Shown in pieces: positions 23,785-34,985 of a DNA stretch of 64,000 nucleotides. Source of the stretch: Mytilus galloprovincialis (lineage: Eukaryota; Mollusca; Bivalvia; Mytilida; Mytilidae); the NCBI RefSeq assembly GCF_965363235.1, contig NC_134848.1, forward strand, positions 66,964,681 to 67,028,680, read 5' to 3'. The notes beneath the pieces were generated by a model. The model was given only the letters and a program-made list of their open reading frames with translations. It did no database searches and had not been told where the DNA came from. The position numbers and the translations under genes are program-made. Position 1 is the first letter of the stretch. Every line of letters begins with the position of its first letter.

Positions 23785-24161
23785 GTAGGTGAATAAATGA
23801 TAAAACTCAATGTCATGTAGTCTGAAATATACAAATTTATGTTTTAGAATATGTTGTTATTCATTGCTTTTCATCTAATTATGATAAATACTATCAGAAA
23901 AGAAACATTTTACTTGTATTTATAATAGAATTCATTTATTATTAGTTATTGTATTTTTGTAGTATAAAATATTCTACATGTATCACACATCCTAACCATG
24001 TTTAACAGACTCTATTTTAAAAGAGTAAAATCCATTTTATTCCTTTTTATAATCTTTTTCAATGTTTACCATAAATTGAATGAAGATTTCATAAAGAAAC
24101 ACACATTTTTTACAACATTCCATGTTTTTATTCTTATAATTGATAACATTTACATTAATTG

Positions 24162-24607
24162 TTCAGGAAATTTCCAAAAATATATGAAAGTTTCAAAATT
24201 GTTGTAGTAAAGATGTATGTGACAACAAATTATTCAGGAAATGTCCCGAAATCATTCTCAACATTATTATTTATTACATATATGTTGGCAGAGCATTTTA
24301 ACAAACAGATCTGAAACGCATTTCGGGAAATATCCCGACAAAAAATAAACTAAGTACAACATGTATAACACAGATGTCTTCAAATATTTCGGGATTTATC
24401 CCGAAAATTCAAATGTATATGCTAGACCTCATGACTAATAATTTCTTTTCACATTTCGGGAAAAATCCCGAAAATATAAATCTAATATCAGACACACACT
24501 TGTTACATAGATTTTTTTTACCCATTTCGGGAAAAATCCCGAAATAAAATCTACAAGAAAAAATTTATGCATTTTGGTTTTTTAAACATATTGGGGAAAA
24601 TCCAGAA
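24162..24607. repeat. Quasi-regular array of seven TTTCGGGA...TCCCGAAA palindromes
   Basis: Palindrome centres lie near 24170, 24241, 24330, 24396, 24463, 24534 and 24599, with spacings of about 71, 89, 66, 67, 71 and 65. The best units have TTCGGGAAA facing AATCCCGAA. The outer ones are degenerate. The spacers look unrelated, so only the palindrome is conserved. The array starts about 160 bp right of the mosaic block. Function unknown: it could be relic satellite units, transposase-binding subterminal repeats or a cluster of dimeric protein sites. Confidence 0.85.
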
Positions 24608-24839
24608 AAAAAAATCATTCAGATTTTACAACACATAATTTTGATACATTAAAAAAAAGTTTTTACATAAATTTGTTTCCATTATTTGTTAAAATTTTAA
24701 TTCATAAAAAATATGTTTATAACCATACTTTTCATTTCTTTAAAAAAAAAAGTAATTTCTTAGAAATAATAAGGTTACTCTATACTGCATCCCTTTTGTC
24801 ATGCTTCAGTAATTCCCTAAATATAATATCAACCAAATT

Positions 24840-25125
24840 TGTCCCACAAAAAGGGGGGCCTATGCATCCTCTAAATCCTATTTATAAGTGGTCGATATTA
24901 AACTGGCCTAAGCATAAACTTTAACATATAAACAGAAAACTGCAAAAGATTGTAAGTTATAAAACCATGATTCAGCGTTCAGGATTATTAAAATCCCTAA
25001 GCACATGCATTGTCCAAAAGCTTATTCAACTGCATATAAATTATCCCTGACCTACTTTTAGTGGTTCTCTTTAAACTGGACTTATCACAAATATTTCAGT
25101 GTAAACAAAGGAAATTTTCAAAGTC
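24840..25125. repeat. Two diverged tandem units, about 170 bp apart
   Basis: The segments 'ctatttataagtggtcgat...ttaaactggcc' (24877 onward) and 'ctacttttagtggttctc...taaactggac' (about 25050 onward) share order and spacing. It is a weak tandem repeat. Confidence 0.4.
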
Positions 25126-25718
25126 AATATGCCATTACTGAGAGGCTGGTGAGGAGGGCGATGCTCAATGGGATTGAGATATATATATATGTGTCCATAA
25201 CACATTATACTCTGCTTCCACAATCAGATTTCCATGTTCAGTAACTTATTTGTAATTGTTTAAAAAACACTGAAAGTACAAAGTTTCAAGTTTATTTGAC
25301 CATTACATCATAGTAAACTATTGTACACAAAACCTTAACCTTCTCTACTGTTGTACATCTTGAAAACAAAATAATTGATAAAAACTAGTTTCAACTCATT
25401 ATTTCAAATGCCAATGAAATTTTAAAATAGGAATGAAAAAAAAACTCAAACTCAAAAATATTCAATAATGTAGCCTCATTTAATTTTCCTAATTTGCACA
25501 TTTTTTTTTTGTCACAGAAAACATGGAAGAAACTATCTTTAATTATGTTTTTTCTAAATTTCTTTGATATTCTCCACAGCAAAATATAAAAATTAAAATA
25601 CTGTTCTAAAGTAAAATACATGTTCTTTTAATATTACAAATACATACAATAAAATATAACTACAAATCATAGTATACATGTGAATAAATCTTCATAGCAT
25701 GTGCAATGTTGGTTATAT

Positions 25719-25795
25719 TCAGATGGAATTATTACATATTATAAATTGATCTGTTTCTTTACTGATGCCTAGCTTTCTCTTCCTTTCACTCCTGC
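25719..25795 (-). CDS. Candidate terminal coding exon, minus strand
   Basis: The acceptor TTTATAG is followed by an open frame RSERKRKLGISKETDQF, then IICNNSI and TGA (25719-25721). Phase needs two incoming bases, which fits the donor of the exon at 29336-29411. Basic residues are clustered at the start. Family unknown. Confidence 0.35.
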
Positions 25796-26579
25796 CTATA
25801 AAGCAAAGAAAATTAACATTTAATAAAATATAACAAAAACGTTCTAGTCTGCTGAACATGCTAAAAGTAAATATTAACTGTGAAATCAACAATTTTGATC
25901 ATGTTGATAGGTTGAGACTATAACCATTTGACATTTATAATAAAACTTCTTTTCCCCCCTGACCATTTTGATTGCCTTGTGTGACGTTTCACACAATCAA
26001 CATGATCATAATGTACATAATGTTTTTGACATTTTTATAAATAAAGATAGTATAGCCAATAAGTTTTCAAAATTATTTAGCCTAGAGTTGTGTTCTTTTC
26101 CCTTTCTCCAATTTGAATGTTCCTGGCAACCTGCATTCTTCTATGTTACTTTTTTTCTTTTTACAAACACTGATCAAGATTTAAAAGGGGAGCAATATTG
26201 AGTTTGTATGTGACTTAATAAACAGATTAAAATCCTTAAAACAATATGTTTTATCTGTATGAACATTATGGATTATTTATTCCTTTTAGAGTTTTATGAA
26301 TAAATAAATGATGAATGGGTCCATGGGACACAGATTATGCCACTGCTTGCATATAACATTTTAAAGGGTCATAAATCAAGAATGGTAAAAGTGACACACA
26401 GTACCCAAATGAGTACTTGATCTGATTTTTGTGGTAATAGGCATTGCGTTTAAGTTTCAGTACATTTGGTTAAGCAAACTTAAATTTATAGTGAACTAAA
26501 ACAAATAAACAGATGTGCCATGTGAACATAATACCTCCGTCTCTTTTTCAAGAATAAAGTTCAATAACTTCTTCATAAA

Positions 26580-26940
26580 ATTGAGAATGGAATTGGGGGA
26601 AATATGTCAACAACCTGACCAAAGTGCAGACAACAACCAAAGTCCACCAATGGGTCTTCAACACAGTGAGAAAATCATGCACTATAAGTGTTTGTCTTTT
26701 CTCTTTTTTTATATAGATTAGACTTTTGGTTTTCATGTTTGACAGCTGGTTTCACAAAAGTAATGTTTTGGGTCCTTAAATTAATAATAGCTTACTGTTT
26801 GGTGTGATCCAAGGCTCTGTGTTGAAGACTGTACTTTGACCTATAATTGTTTTTCTTTTACAAATTGTGACTTGGATGGAGAGTTGTCTCATTGGAAGTC
26901 ATACCACATCTTCTTATATCTAATATTATGTACAAACATA
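26580..26940. repeat. SINE-like dispersed repeat cluster
   Basis: The plus-type fragment 26580-26680 resembles 20655-20765. The minus-type fragment 26690-26930 ('atatagattagac', 'ccaaggctctgtgttgaag', 'ttgtgacttggatggagagttgtctc') resembles 17560-17850. Confidence 0.6.
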
Positions 26941-27384
26941 CAAGGATAAAACTTACTGCCCCCTCCGCTACGACGGGGCATAACAAAAAGCATATGTATA
27001 TATAGAGAAGCAGGACTCTTATTAAGACTGAATATTACAGTACCTTATTCTGCATTCTTTCATCTTATCCCCTGATTGCTGACATGAATGGTTCTTTTAT
27101 TTCTTTTACTTCCAGGCAATTTTGGTATGAAAGCACCATATTTCAAGCTAAGTGTAACCATGGTTTGTCCTGGGAGTATTTTGATAAAAATGATAAATGT
27201 TGACCGCATCTTTTGGTGTCTGTTGTAAAACAATAATGCAAAGCCTCTGTGTGTTGTTTAAAATTACAAATCAAAGGAATTAACCAGTAAAACAAATTGT
27301 ATTATAATTTCACTTCTGAAATAATCCTGACCGGTGACTGTACAGTTTCAGCATATTTTCCTTTGTTCTTAATTTTTCTGATAT

Positions 27385-27451
27385 TTAGCTGAAAGCAGGA
27401 TCAATGAAATTCTTCATGTGTGTGGCCAACAGGTTCTTACGACCAGAGAAC
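27385..27451 (-). CDS. Candidate alternative terminal exon, minus strand
   Basis: TTTTTTTCAG precedes an open frame FSGRKNLLATHMKNFIDPAF plus Ser and TAA. Its phase does not match the 29336-29411 donor directly, so it would need another exon or belong to another transcript. Confidence 0.35.
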
Positions 27452-28139
27452 CTGAAAAAAAATTATCTGTTGAGGTCATAACTAGTATCATTTATTTATC
27501 CATTAATGAGATAGAGCTTTGTTAGAATATTGAAAGGTGGAAGCAGTATAATTACTTTAATACACTAAAATATGTAATAAATAAAACAAGAATGTGTCCA
27601 TGGGACACAGATGTCCCTGCTTGTAAATATATCTCTGATATATATCCTTTTTCCTATTAAAAAAGTAACATATTCATGATAATATGAGAATGGAGAAAGT
27701 GACTTGATCAGTGTTTGGTGTTAACAAGCATTGTGTAAACATTTCACAACACTTAATGGTTGATACAAAGTAAAGTTAAAGTGCAGTTTGGGATTTGAAC
27801 AAGTTTTCAATTACTTCAAGTTCCCGTAAATCCCTGATATTCTTATATATTTAATGGTTTTTTTTTATTGCAGTACAGTAATAATCTGATGGTTCAAGAG
27901 AGCACAAAACCACAACAACATGTTTAATGTTTATCAAAATATCATTTTCCTTTGTTTTTTCTTAATATTATAAAACCAAAAGAAAAATAAATTTCCATAT
28001 CTTGCCCTGTTAACGAGTTGTAATAAAATTTATTCATCAACATGATCAAATACACTGGATAAGAATCTGTTGGTAGTGCTCTGAGGTTAAATAATTGACT
28101 TATTTTCATAGGTTTATGACCACTGACCAGCTATAACAA

Positions 28140-28435
28140 TAATGGCTATAGAAAGTTGAGGCTCCAATGGGCCTTTATTGCTCACCTGATATTCTCATTT
28201 ACAATTGATGCATGAAATAATGCAACTGTTATACTTTTGCTTTAGTTTAAGAGATATAAGTAAACACTGCATTTTCCTCCTATTTTCTATTTTTAGCCAT
28301 GTCTGCCATGTAGGTTGGCAGGGTCATCAAACACATTTAAAACTATATATACATACCCTAATGATGAGTGTGGCCAAATTTAGGTAGATTTGTCTCAGTT
28401 GTTTCTGGAGACGACTTTTCTAAAAGATGAAAACA
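28140..28435 (+). repeat. Dispersed repeat fragment, 'ctcacctgat...' family
   Basis: It contains 'gaggctccaatgggcc', 'catgtaggttggcaggg', 'taccctaatgatgagtg' and 'agatttgtctcagttgtttctg'. Parallel words occur at 31395-31500 in the repeat of 30780-31760. Confidence 0.55.
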
Positions 28436-28624
28436 AATTATGAAAAATTATTCATTATTTATTTCTTTCAAAATTCTCTGAATAAATAAATGTCATAATT
28501 GGGTCCATGGGACACAGATTATGCCCCCACTTGCATATAACTTTTTAAAGAAAAAAAGAAAAAGACATACAATAGATTGTATACCAATATGCGAATTAAA
28601 ATATTAAGGTACAATGTAATGTAT

Positions 28625-28880
28625 GTGCCTGTTCAAAGTCAGGAGCCTGTAATGCAGTGGTTGTCAATTGTTGAAGTGTTACATATTTATTTTTTTTCAT
28701 TTTTTGTACATAAATTAGGCCGTTAGTTTTCTTGTTTTACATTTGTCATTTTGGGGCCTTTTATAGCTGACTATGCAGTATGGGCTTTGCTCATTGTTGA
28801 AGAGGGTACAGTGACCTTTAGTTTTTAATGTCTGTGTCATTTGGTCTCTTGTGGAAAGTTGTCTCATACCACATCTTCTT
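28625..28880 (-). repeat. SINE-like dispersed repeat, minus orientation
   Basis: 'ttaggccgttagttttc', 'ggggccttttatagctgac', 'tgctcattgttgaag', 'tggtctcttgtggaaagttg' read as the reverse complement of the copy at 7059-7350. Confidence 0.7.
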
Positions 28881-28989
28881 TATATATAAAGTTAAGTACA
28901 ACATTTAAAAGTGTTGACAATGGTTGATGTTAATTACATTATATTAGATTTTCTTGAGGAGAATAACTAAAATATGATTTTATTAGGGC

Positions 28990-29230
28990 TTGGATCCCAC
29001 TAACATGTTTAATCCTGCTATCTTCTGTGCCTGTCCCAAGTCAGGAACCTGGACAATCAGTGTTTGTTGTTTGTTGCTGTGTTGCATATTTGTTTTTAGT
29101 TATTTTATTTGTATATTAATATTAAGGTCATTAGTTTGGAATTATTTTACAATTGTAATTTCAGGGCCTTTTTTATATATGACTATGCAGTATGATCATT
29201 GCTGAAGGCTGTACTTTGACCTATATATAT
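28990..29230 (-). repeat. SINE-like dispersed repeat, minus orientation
   Basis: It begins at 'ggatcccactaacatgttt' and continues through 'cccaagtcaggaacctgg', 'ttaaggtcattagtttgg' and 'tgactatgcagtatg'. It is shorter and more diverged than its neighbour. Confidence 0.6.
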
Positions 29231-29335
29231 AGTTGACTGACCGACGGAGGGACAGGTGTAAAACAATATGCCTGTCAACTTTTTCTTACAATTTCATACA
29301 TTTTCCATATCATTGACTATTTTATCATTACTTAC

Positions 29336-29411
29336 ATCTGTCCATTATTATACTGTCTTTTAGGTCACATTGCATTTCAAGCTGATGTTCAATACTTGCA
29401 CAGTTGTACAC
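29336..29411 (-). CDS. Candidate internal coding exon, minus strand
   Basis: The acceptor TTTTTTTCTAG and the donor GTAAGT bound 76 bp. Only one frame is open: VYNCASIEHQLEMQCDLKD, SIIMDR. It leaves one base over, in phase with 25719-25795. Family not recognised. Confidence 0.4.
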
Positions 29412-29419
29412 CTAGAAAA

Positions 29420-30770
29420 AAAATATGCAAAATTAAGATAAAACAGTCTTGTGTTACTGTCACACTAGTTTAGATAGAGAGTCGTGTGAGTTTCTTACAG
29501 AAAATTTACAACACATCAATGAAAAATTGAAAAAAGTAAATAAAATTATACATTTGTCATTTTTGCTGTTGAGGTTACATAAGTGCATTAGCTGCCTTAT
29601 TTTTACATGTTCACAAATCAGTATCCAGGAGAAGAGTAAATATATAGAGGCTGTGCACCCTCCCCCTGAAATGTTGTGTTCTTAAGGAAACCAGGTGCTT
29701 TTTCCAAGTTAAGAAAGAGTTTTAAAACTATCCATGCATGTCCTCACATATAATTTATAAAAGATGATTAAATTGATCACTGAAATATGTATCAGAGTGA
29801 GAACTTCTCAATGTTCATTTTTTTTATGGGGGGGGGGGATATTTATTACCCTAATTTAATATTTCTATTGTCTTTAATTAAGTAACTGGGACCTACAGTA
29901 CTGAGGATAAAATTTTCATATCTCTTCATTTATAATATACACAAATTCTAATGTTTCACATCCTGGGGGATTAAAACCGAGATTAAAACCCATGAAATTG
30001 AAATTTTCACACATAATTGACTTATAGTAGTAATTGGTAATGTAAACATGTAATAATGTTTTCCCAGTAGGCAGTTTCACCAAACTTAAGATAGACAAGA
30101 CATAATAAATCTATTATACAATATACACAGCATGCACATGACATGTGCTCCAATCATAATGATGAACTGAGTTCATACTGTTCCTTTAACATGTTTAACA
30201 AATAATGCAATTTTTTTTTAATTAAGATTCTGTGATTTTTTTAATTTTATAAACATTCTTATAGTTTGCTTGAACTAAATATAAGTTATATATACTTAAT
30301 CATCTGTAGAATTTTTTTATTAATGAACAAAAAATTAGCTTAACTGATTAATCAATATTTAGGTCACAAGGCTTTTTACCCTGATGATCGAAGCTTGTCT
30401 AGAAATTGCTTCAGATTACTTTTAAGCAAATAGAACAGTTGTGAACATTCAAAAGGTCCCAAGTACATGTAAATATTAATGACACACATGTTTGATGACC
30501 AACAATGTATGAAGAAATTTTCAAAGAACATAAAAATAAAAAACACAAAAAAAATCACATTATAAATCAAACACTGTTTCTGTTAGCGCTTTCACTGCAT
30601 CCCTTACAGTTCATCAGACAGAATTGTTATTGTTACTAGTAACAACTTGTGATGTTACCTAATAGTAGCGTCATGTGGTAGTTTGTATAAATTACGGAAT
30701 CTTATTCACAGACCCAATTTCACTTCCTATTAAAAGTCGGCTTATATACAGTTAAATAAAATAGCGTTCC
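29420..30770. other. AT-rich stretch, no gene established
   Basis: No splice-consistent exon was found beyond those listed. Short G run at 29828-29838. Confidence 0.35.
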
Positions 30771-30779
30771 TTGGCTTCA

Positions 30780-31760
30780 AGTGGAATTTTATCTTAGGTC
30801 CACATCTGAAACTAGGTGTTGCTCACCTTGGTCTATGTGCATATCATAAACGAAGGACACAGCAGAGTGATGGATTCATGACAAAATTGTGTTTTGATGC
30901 TGGTGATGTGTTTGTAGATCTTACTTTACTGAACATTCTTAGTGCTTACAATTATCTCTATCTAATGAACCTATGAATCTATCCCAGTAGTTAAACTATT
31001 TTGTAAAATTTTACAAGATTTACAAAATTTATGAAAATTGTTAAAAATTGACTATAAAAGGCAATAACTCCTTAAGGGGGTCGATTGACCATTTTCATCA
31101 TGTTGACTTATTTGTAGGTCTAACTTAGCTCTACATTATTGCTGTTTACAGTTTATCTCTATTTATAATAATATTCAAGATAATAACCAAAAGCTGCAAC
31201 ATTTCCTTAAAATTACCAATTCATGGGCAGCAACCCAACAACATTTTGTATGTTTGTTACGGAAATTTCAGGGCAAATAGACCTAGACCTAACAAAACAA
31301 ATTTAACGGCGTCAGATTTGCTTAAAATGCGTTGGTTTCTGAGATTTTAGCAAAAAACTGCATTTTACCCTAGTTACAATTTTTTGCCATGTTGGCCATT
31401 TTGGTTCGCCGGATGGCATCATTTAACACATTTTTTAAACTAGATACCCTAATGATAATTGAGGACAAGTTTGGTTAAATTTGTCTTAGTAGTTTCAGAG
31501 AAGATTTTTGTAAAAAAAAGAATTGACAAAAATTGACTATAAAGGGCAATAACTCATTAAGGGGTCATGTTGACTTTTTTGTAGATCCTACTTTGCTGAA
31601 CATTATTGCTGTTTACAGTTTATCTATTTCCATAATAATATTGAAGATAATAACCACAAACGGCAAAATTTCGCTAAAATTTCCAATTCAGGGGCAGCAC
31701 GACAATGGACGACGGACGCCAAGTGATAAGAAAAGCTCACATGACCTGAAAGGAATATAG
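30780..31760 (+). repeat. Bivalve dispersed repeat with an internal tandem of about 0.5 kb
   Basis: Two related units, near 31045-31240 and 31525-31720, share 'attgactataaa(a/g)ggcaataact', 'tgctgtttacagtttatct', 'aataatattcaagataat' or its near match, and a final 'caattcaggggcagcacgac'. The end reads 'acgccaagtgataagaaaagctcac', as at 18430-18450. Confidence 0.65.
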
Positions 31761-31789
31761 TTTAAATTTTCCCTTTCCGCATTGGTCAA

Positions 31790-32130
31790 AGTGTTCAGAA
31801 CATGGAGAGTTTCTAATTGAAGGGACCTTTGTCCAGACAGCTGTTTGTGAACTCTTCCTCTGTCAAATGGTTTGACCTGTATGTAGTTTTGATTACAAGT
31901 GGGACAGGTTGCACAATAAATAATATTTTTCGGTGTAATTGCTGTGCCTGATTTCAGAGTTTTACTTCTAGCATTTAGCATGTTCCACATCTGGGATCCC
32001 CCCCATTTTTGTATTTCTGCTACCTTCGTTCTGTGTACTGAATTTTGCTTGTGTCAGAAGTTTCTTTAGATTTGGTGCTTGTTGACGGCTCCCAATAAGT
32101 CATGATTCATCGACTAGATCTTTCATTTGC
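31790..32130 (-). mobile_element. Penelope-like element remnant with GIY-YIG-type domain
   Basis: The minus strand reads QQAPNLKKLLTQAKFST and then, further on, NIIYCATCPTCNQNYIQ and GRVHKQLSGQRS. The first part resembles the linker preceding the endonuclease in Penelope-like retroelements, and the second resembles the start of the GIY-YIG-type domain with its paired cysteines. It is a short, decayed 3' piece; one in-frame stop is visible upstream of the linker. Confidence 0.6.
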
Positions 32131-32164
32131 TTGATGCAGAATAGGTAAAAAAAAACTTAGCAGA

Positions 32165-32345
32165 ATTAAAGATCAGTGACTTTTTTATTATCTCCCTTTA
32201 AAGGACACTTAGCTTTCACTGTGAAAAAGTCCTCTTATTGAATGTCAACCTTGTAGGACAGAATTTAATAGTACTTTATCATAAAAGAATGTCCAATTGA
32301 AGGACACTTTTTCACAGCATCTGACAAATCAAAATATTTACATTT
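32165..32345. repeat. Inverted repeat around 'aggacactt...gtgaaaaagtcct'
   Basis: 'ctgtgaaaaagtcct' near 32219 faces 'aggacactttttcacag' near 32296. A further 'aaaggacactt' lies near 32199. It is a small foldback structure, possibly a MITE relic. Confidence 0.5.
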
Positions 32346-32993
32346 TCTGTAAAAAAGTGTCAAGGTGGTTGATAGTAAACAAATTAGGTATTGTTACTTA
32401 AAGACCAAACAACCTATTCATTTCTACCAGTGATTTTTCCTTAAAATTTTGTGTGAAGGTATTTCATGATTTGAGGAACAAAATGTGATGAAACAAATTG
32501 GGGGTCACCGACTTATTTTTGTCACTATATAGCGACCTCAGTTTCGCGTTTCCTGAATATTAACATAATATTTGCTTGTTATCTAAACTCTCAAAAAAAT
32601 CCTTTATATCAAACCTACAAGCATAGTTCTTGTTTCACGTTAAACAGTAGATTTGTATCTATCAAAACAGGTTCAAAAATTTAAAACTCATATTGTTTTG
32701 ATCTTTAAAATTATGATTTATTTCATCCCCGCCAAAAATAAAAATGAAAAATGAAAAACGTTTCCAGTATTAAAAAAATTCTGCCAGTGATTTATCCATA
32801 CAAAATTTCAAGAAGGAAAGTGCCATGTGTATGTAATCTTCAAAATAAAGCAAAAAAAAGTGTGTGTCACCGACCTTTCAAAAAAGTTATGAGTAATTTT
32901 CATGTTTTTTTTTTCTCGTTTGTTTTGAAGAGACAAGAGATTAAATGCATGTATCAGTCTCAGATCTTATGATGCTGTTGCCGCATAATATTT

Positions 32994-33075
32994 ACCTTCA
33001 GAAACACCATCCGTTGGAATGAAAAATTGTTTGAAATAACCTTTCACGCTGCTTTTGTTATGAAAATCTGTTTTT
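32994..33075 (-). CDS. Candidate internal coding exon, minus strand
   Basis: The frame reads RTKTDFHNKSSVKGYFKQFF, IPTDGVSE and ends at a GTAAAT donor (intron side 32993). The acceptor is uncertain (an AG near 33085 or 33075). It has coding-like composition but no proven partner. It may belong with the minus-strand exons at 25.7-29.4 kb. Confidence 0.3.
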
Positions 33076-33344
33076 GTCCTCTGTCCCTCATTAGAATAAT
33101 TATTGAAAATACAAAAAATGAAAGATGGCACTGGCTAACTTACAGAGTATTTGACTATATCAGACTCAAAGTGTGTTTTTTTTTCGTGTCAATTTTAGAA
33201 GTCTGCCATAATGAACTTATTCGCTACTGTTGACAGATGGACACACAAAATCATGAATGAACGTCTTTATACCATTATTTTTCCTGACTCAGACAAACTT
33301 AATTATTGCATCAAGTTTGTGATTCATTATTTCTGAATATTTAA

Positions 33345-34103
33345 CAGTCAGGGGACTCACTGATTAAAGTAACATTATTTCCATAAAGATTGGAAGTAAG
33401 AGTTGTCTTTCTTTAATAATCACCTATTTAAGTAGTACAAATTAATCACTAAAAGAAGTGATTTAATTTTATTATAGCTTTAAATATAGAATACTAATGA
33501 TCCAGGGACTAATTATGTTTCTAAAATTATCAGAACCAACATCTGTTTTGTCTAGGATGACCAGGTCATTTCAGGTGATAACCTTGTACTGAATCTAGGA
33601 TAATGACATTAAGATCACTTGTTTAAGTATCATACTCTGACAATTTCCTTCCCAAAAATCACTTATTTAAGTATCATTATTTTAATAACCCCCACTAATT
33701 TCAACTGTCCCCTAACAGTGAAATTTTTATCAGGAACAGTAGAATTTTATTACATAATCTGAAAGATGAAACCTTGAACTTCACAGGAAAAATACTCCCA
33801 CTGCTGGGAAAAATCTGTTTAGAAAGTATCAGTTCATTATGTAAAGCCATTATTATAGCATTTTTTCAACTAAAATAGAATTTGCAGATAAATGATAGCA
33901 TCAAAGGCATAAACCTTGCTACATAAAAGATGCAAAAAGTTCTTTTTTTCCAAGTTTATTAATGAAAAGATATTATTTAAACCTATGTCACAGTTTAAAA
34001 TTTTGGTAAAACTTCAAAATCACAATTTGTGACAAAACTTCAAATTTTCTATTCAAATAAGTGATTTAAAAATCACTTATTTCAGTATTTAGTCCCCTGA
34101 CTG
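33345..34103. mobile_element. Non-autonomous DNA element with TTTAA target site
   Basis: Perfect 13-bp terminal repeats CAGTCAGGGGACT and AGTCCCCTGACTG are flanked on both sides by TTTAA (33340-33344, 34104-34108). The interior repeats 'aatcacttatttaagta' and its complement several times (near 33420, 33605, 33657, 34058-34085). Length 759 bp, no coding. The TTAA-containing site suggests a piggyBac-type target, but the termini are not the classic ones. Confidence 0.8.
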
Positions 34104-34595
34104 TTTAAGATATAAGGAAATTAAAATTATAGTATAATATATGAATTAAAGTTTTTTATTCTAAAATGTTATAAATCTATCATAAAATACAATCCCTGTT
34201 ATTACTATCTCAAGTGTTTTGAATAAACGAGACAGTAACTATAAAATACAAAAAAGTTTTTAATTCAAAAATTATTTTAGAAATAATTTTCCGTTGAAAA
34301 CTACAAAGTAAGATTTCTCCAACAGGATAAAATATTATAAATCTAAATTGCTCATTTTGGAAATTTAAACAAAGGTTGTTGCCGGTATTAAAAATCAAAA
34401 TTTGTTCTCAATCTTTCCGGTCATAGTTAAGCTAAATGAAAGGCAGAGATTTAATGTTGGATATTATTCTTGGAGCAATTCTTTTTGTCTTAAGTTAAAT
34501 TTATAACTATATTTAGTTTTTACCACCGACAATTTTGATTTTATTTCACATTCGCTGAGTATTAATTTTATTATTATGTTTTGCCATACAGCTAA

Positions 34596-34819
34596 TTTCC
34601 TACTGCATGTAGGGTAAAACTTTGGTTGGCCTCCTTGCTTTGTTTGTTTAAATGTCTATTCAAGCTTTGTAATTAAGATTGACATCTTCATATAAAGGTA
34701 TGTAAACCTGTATATATATGATATTTAAATTCAATTGGATATTATCAAAAAATAATAAAACAAAATATATACAAACAAAGAAAGCAAGCTAACCAAAGTG
34801 TTAATATACATAAATTAGG
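34596..34819. mobile_element. MITE, palindromic, copy 1
   Basis: Inverted arms begin 'tttcctactgcatgtag' and include 'actttggttggcctccttgc', facing 'gcaagctaaccaaagt'. The shared internal words 'tttgtaattaagattgac' and 'ctttgtttgtttaaatgt' make it the same family as 62946-63100. This copy has an extra AT-rich middle. Confidence 0.75.
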
Positions 34820-34985
34820 TAATTATCTTCAGTGAGATCAGGGGAAATGTTTGTCATTTCTCCTTTAGACAATTTGAAATGAAACAAATGACAAAAGACA
34901 ATGACCCTTTGTCATAATTTTATTTTTACTATAAGATTTTGTGAAATAAGCAGTATAAATAAATTTTAACTTCATTGCAAGATCG

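Larger units (their letters stand above)
22984..24004 (+). repeat. Segmental duplication, copy 2 of 15562-16582, right part of a mosaic block
   Basis: It is joined directly to the end of the 2.1-kb duplicated segment and carries a hammerhead-bearing repeat, the BTB exon and part of the intron, but not the BACK exon. Beyond 24004 the sequence is unrelated to copy 1. Confidence 0.95.

Noticed and set aside
24162-24607. CRISPR-like array or NF-kB site cluster
   Set aside because: The genome is animal, the palindromes vary in spacing and have no cas context. The GGG-to-CCC distance is longer than an NF-kB site, so neither label is supported.
20901-24620. Helitron that captured a BTB exon
   Set aside because: I found no TC start, no CTRR end with hairpin and no Rep/helicase remnant. 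Simple segmental duplication explains the data.
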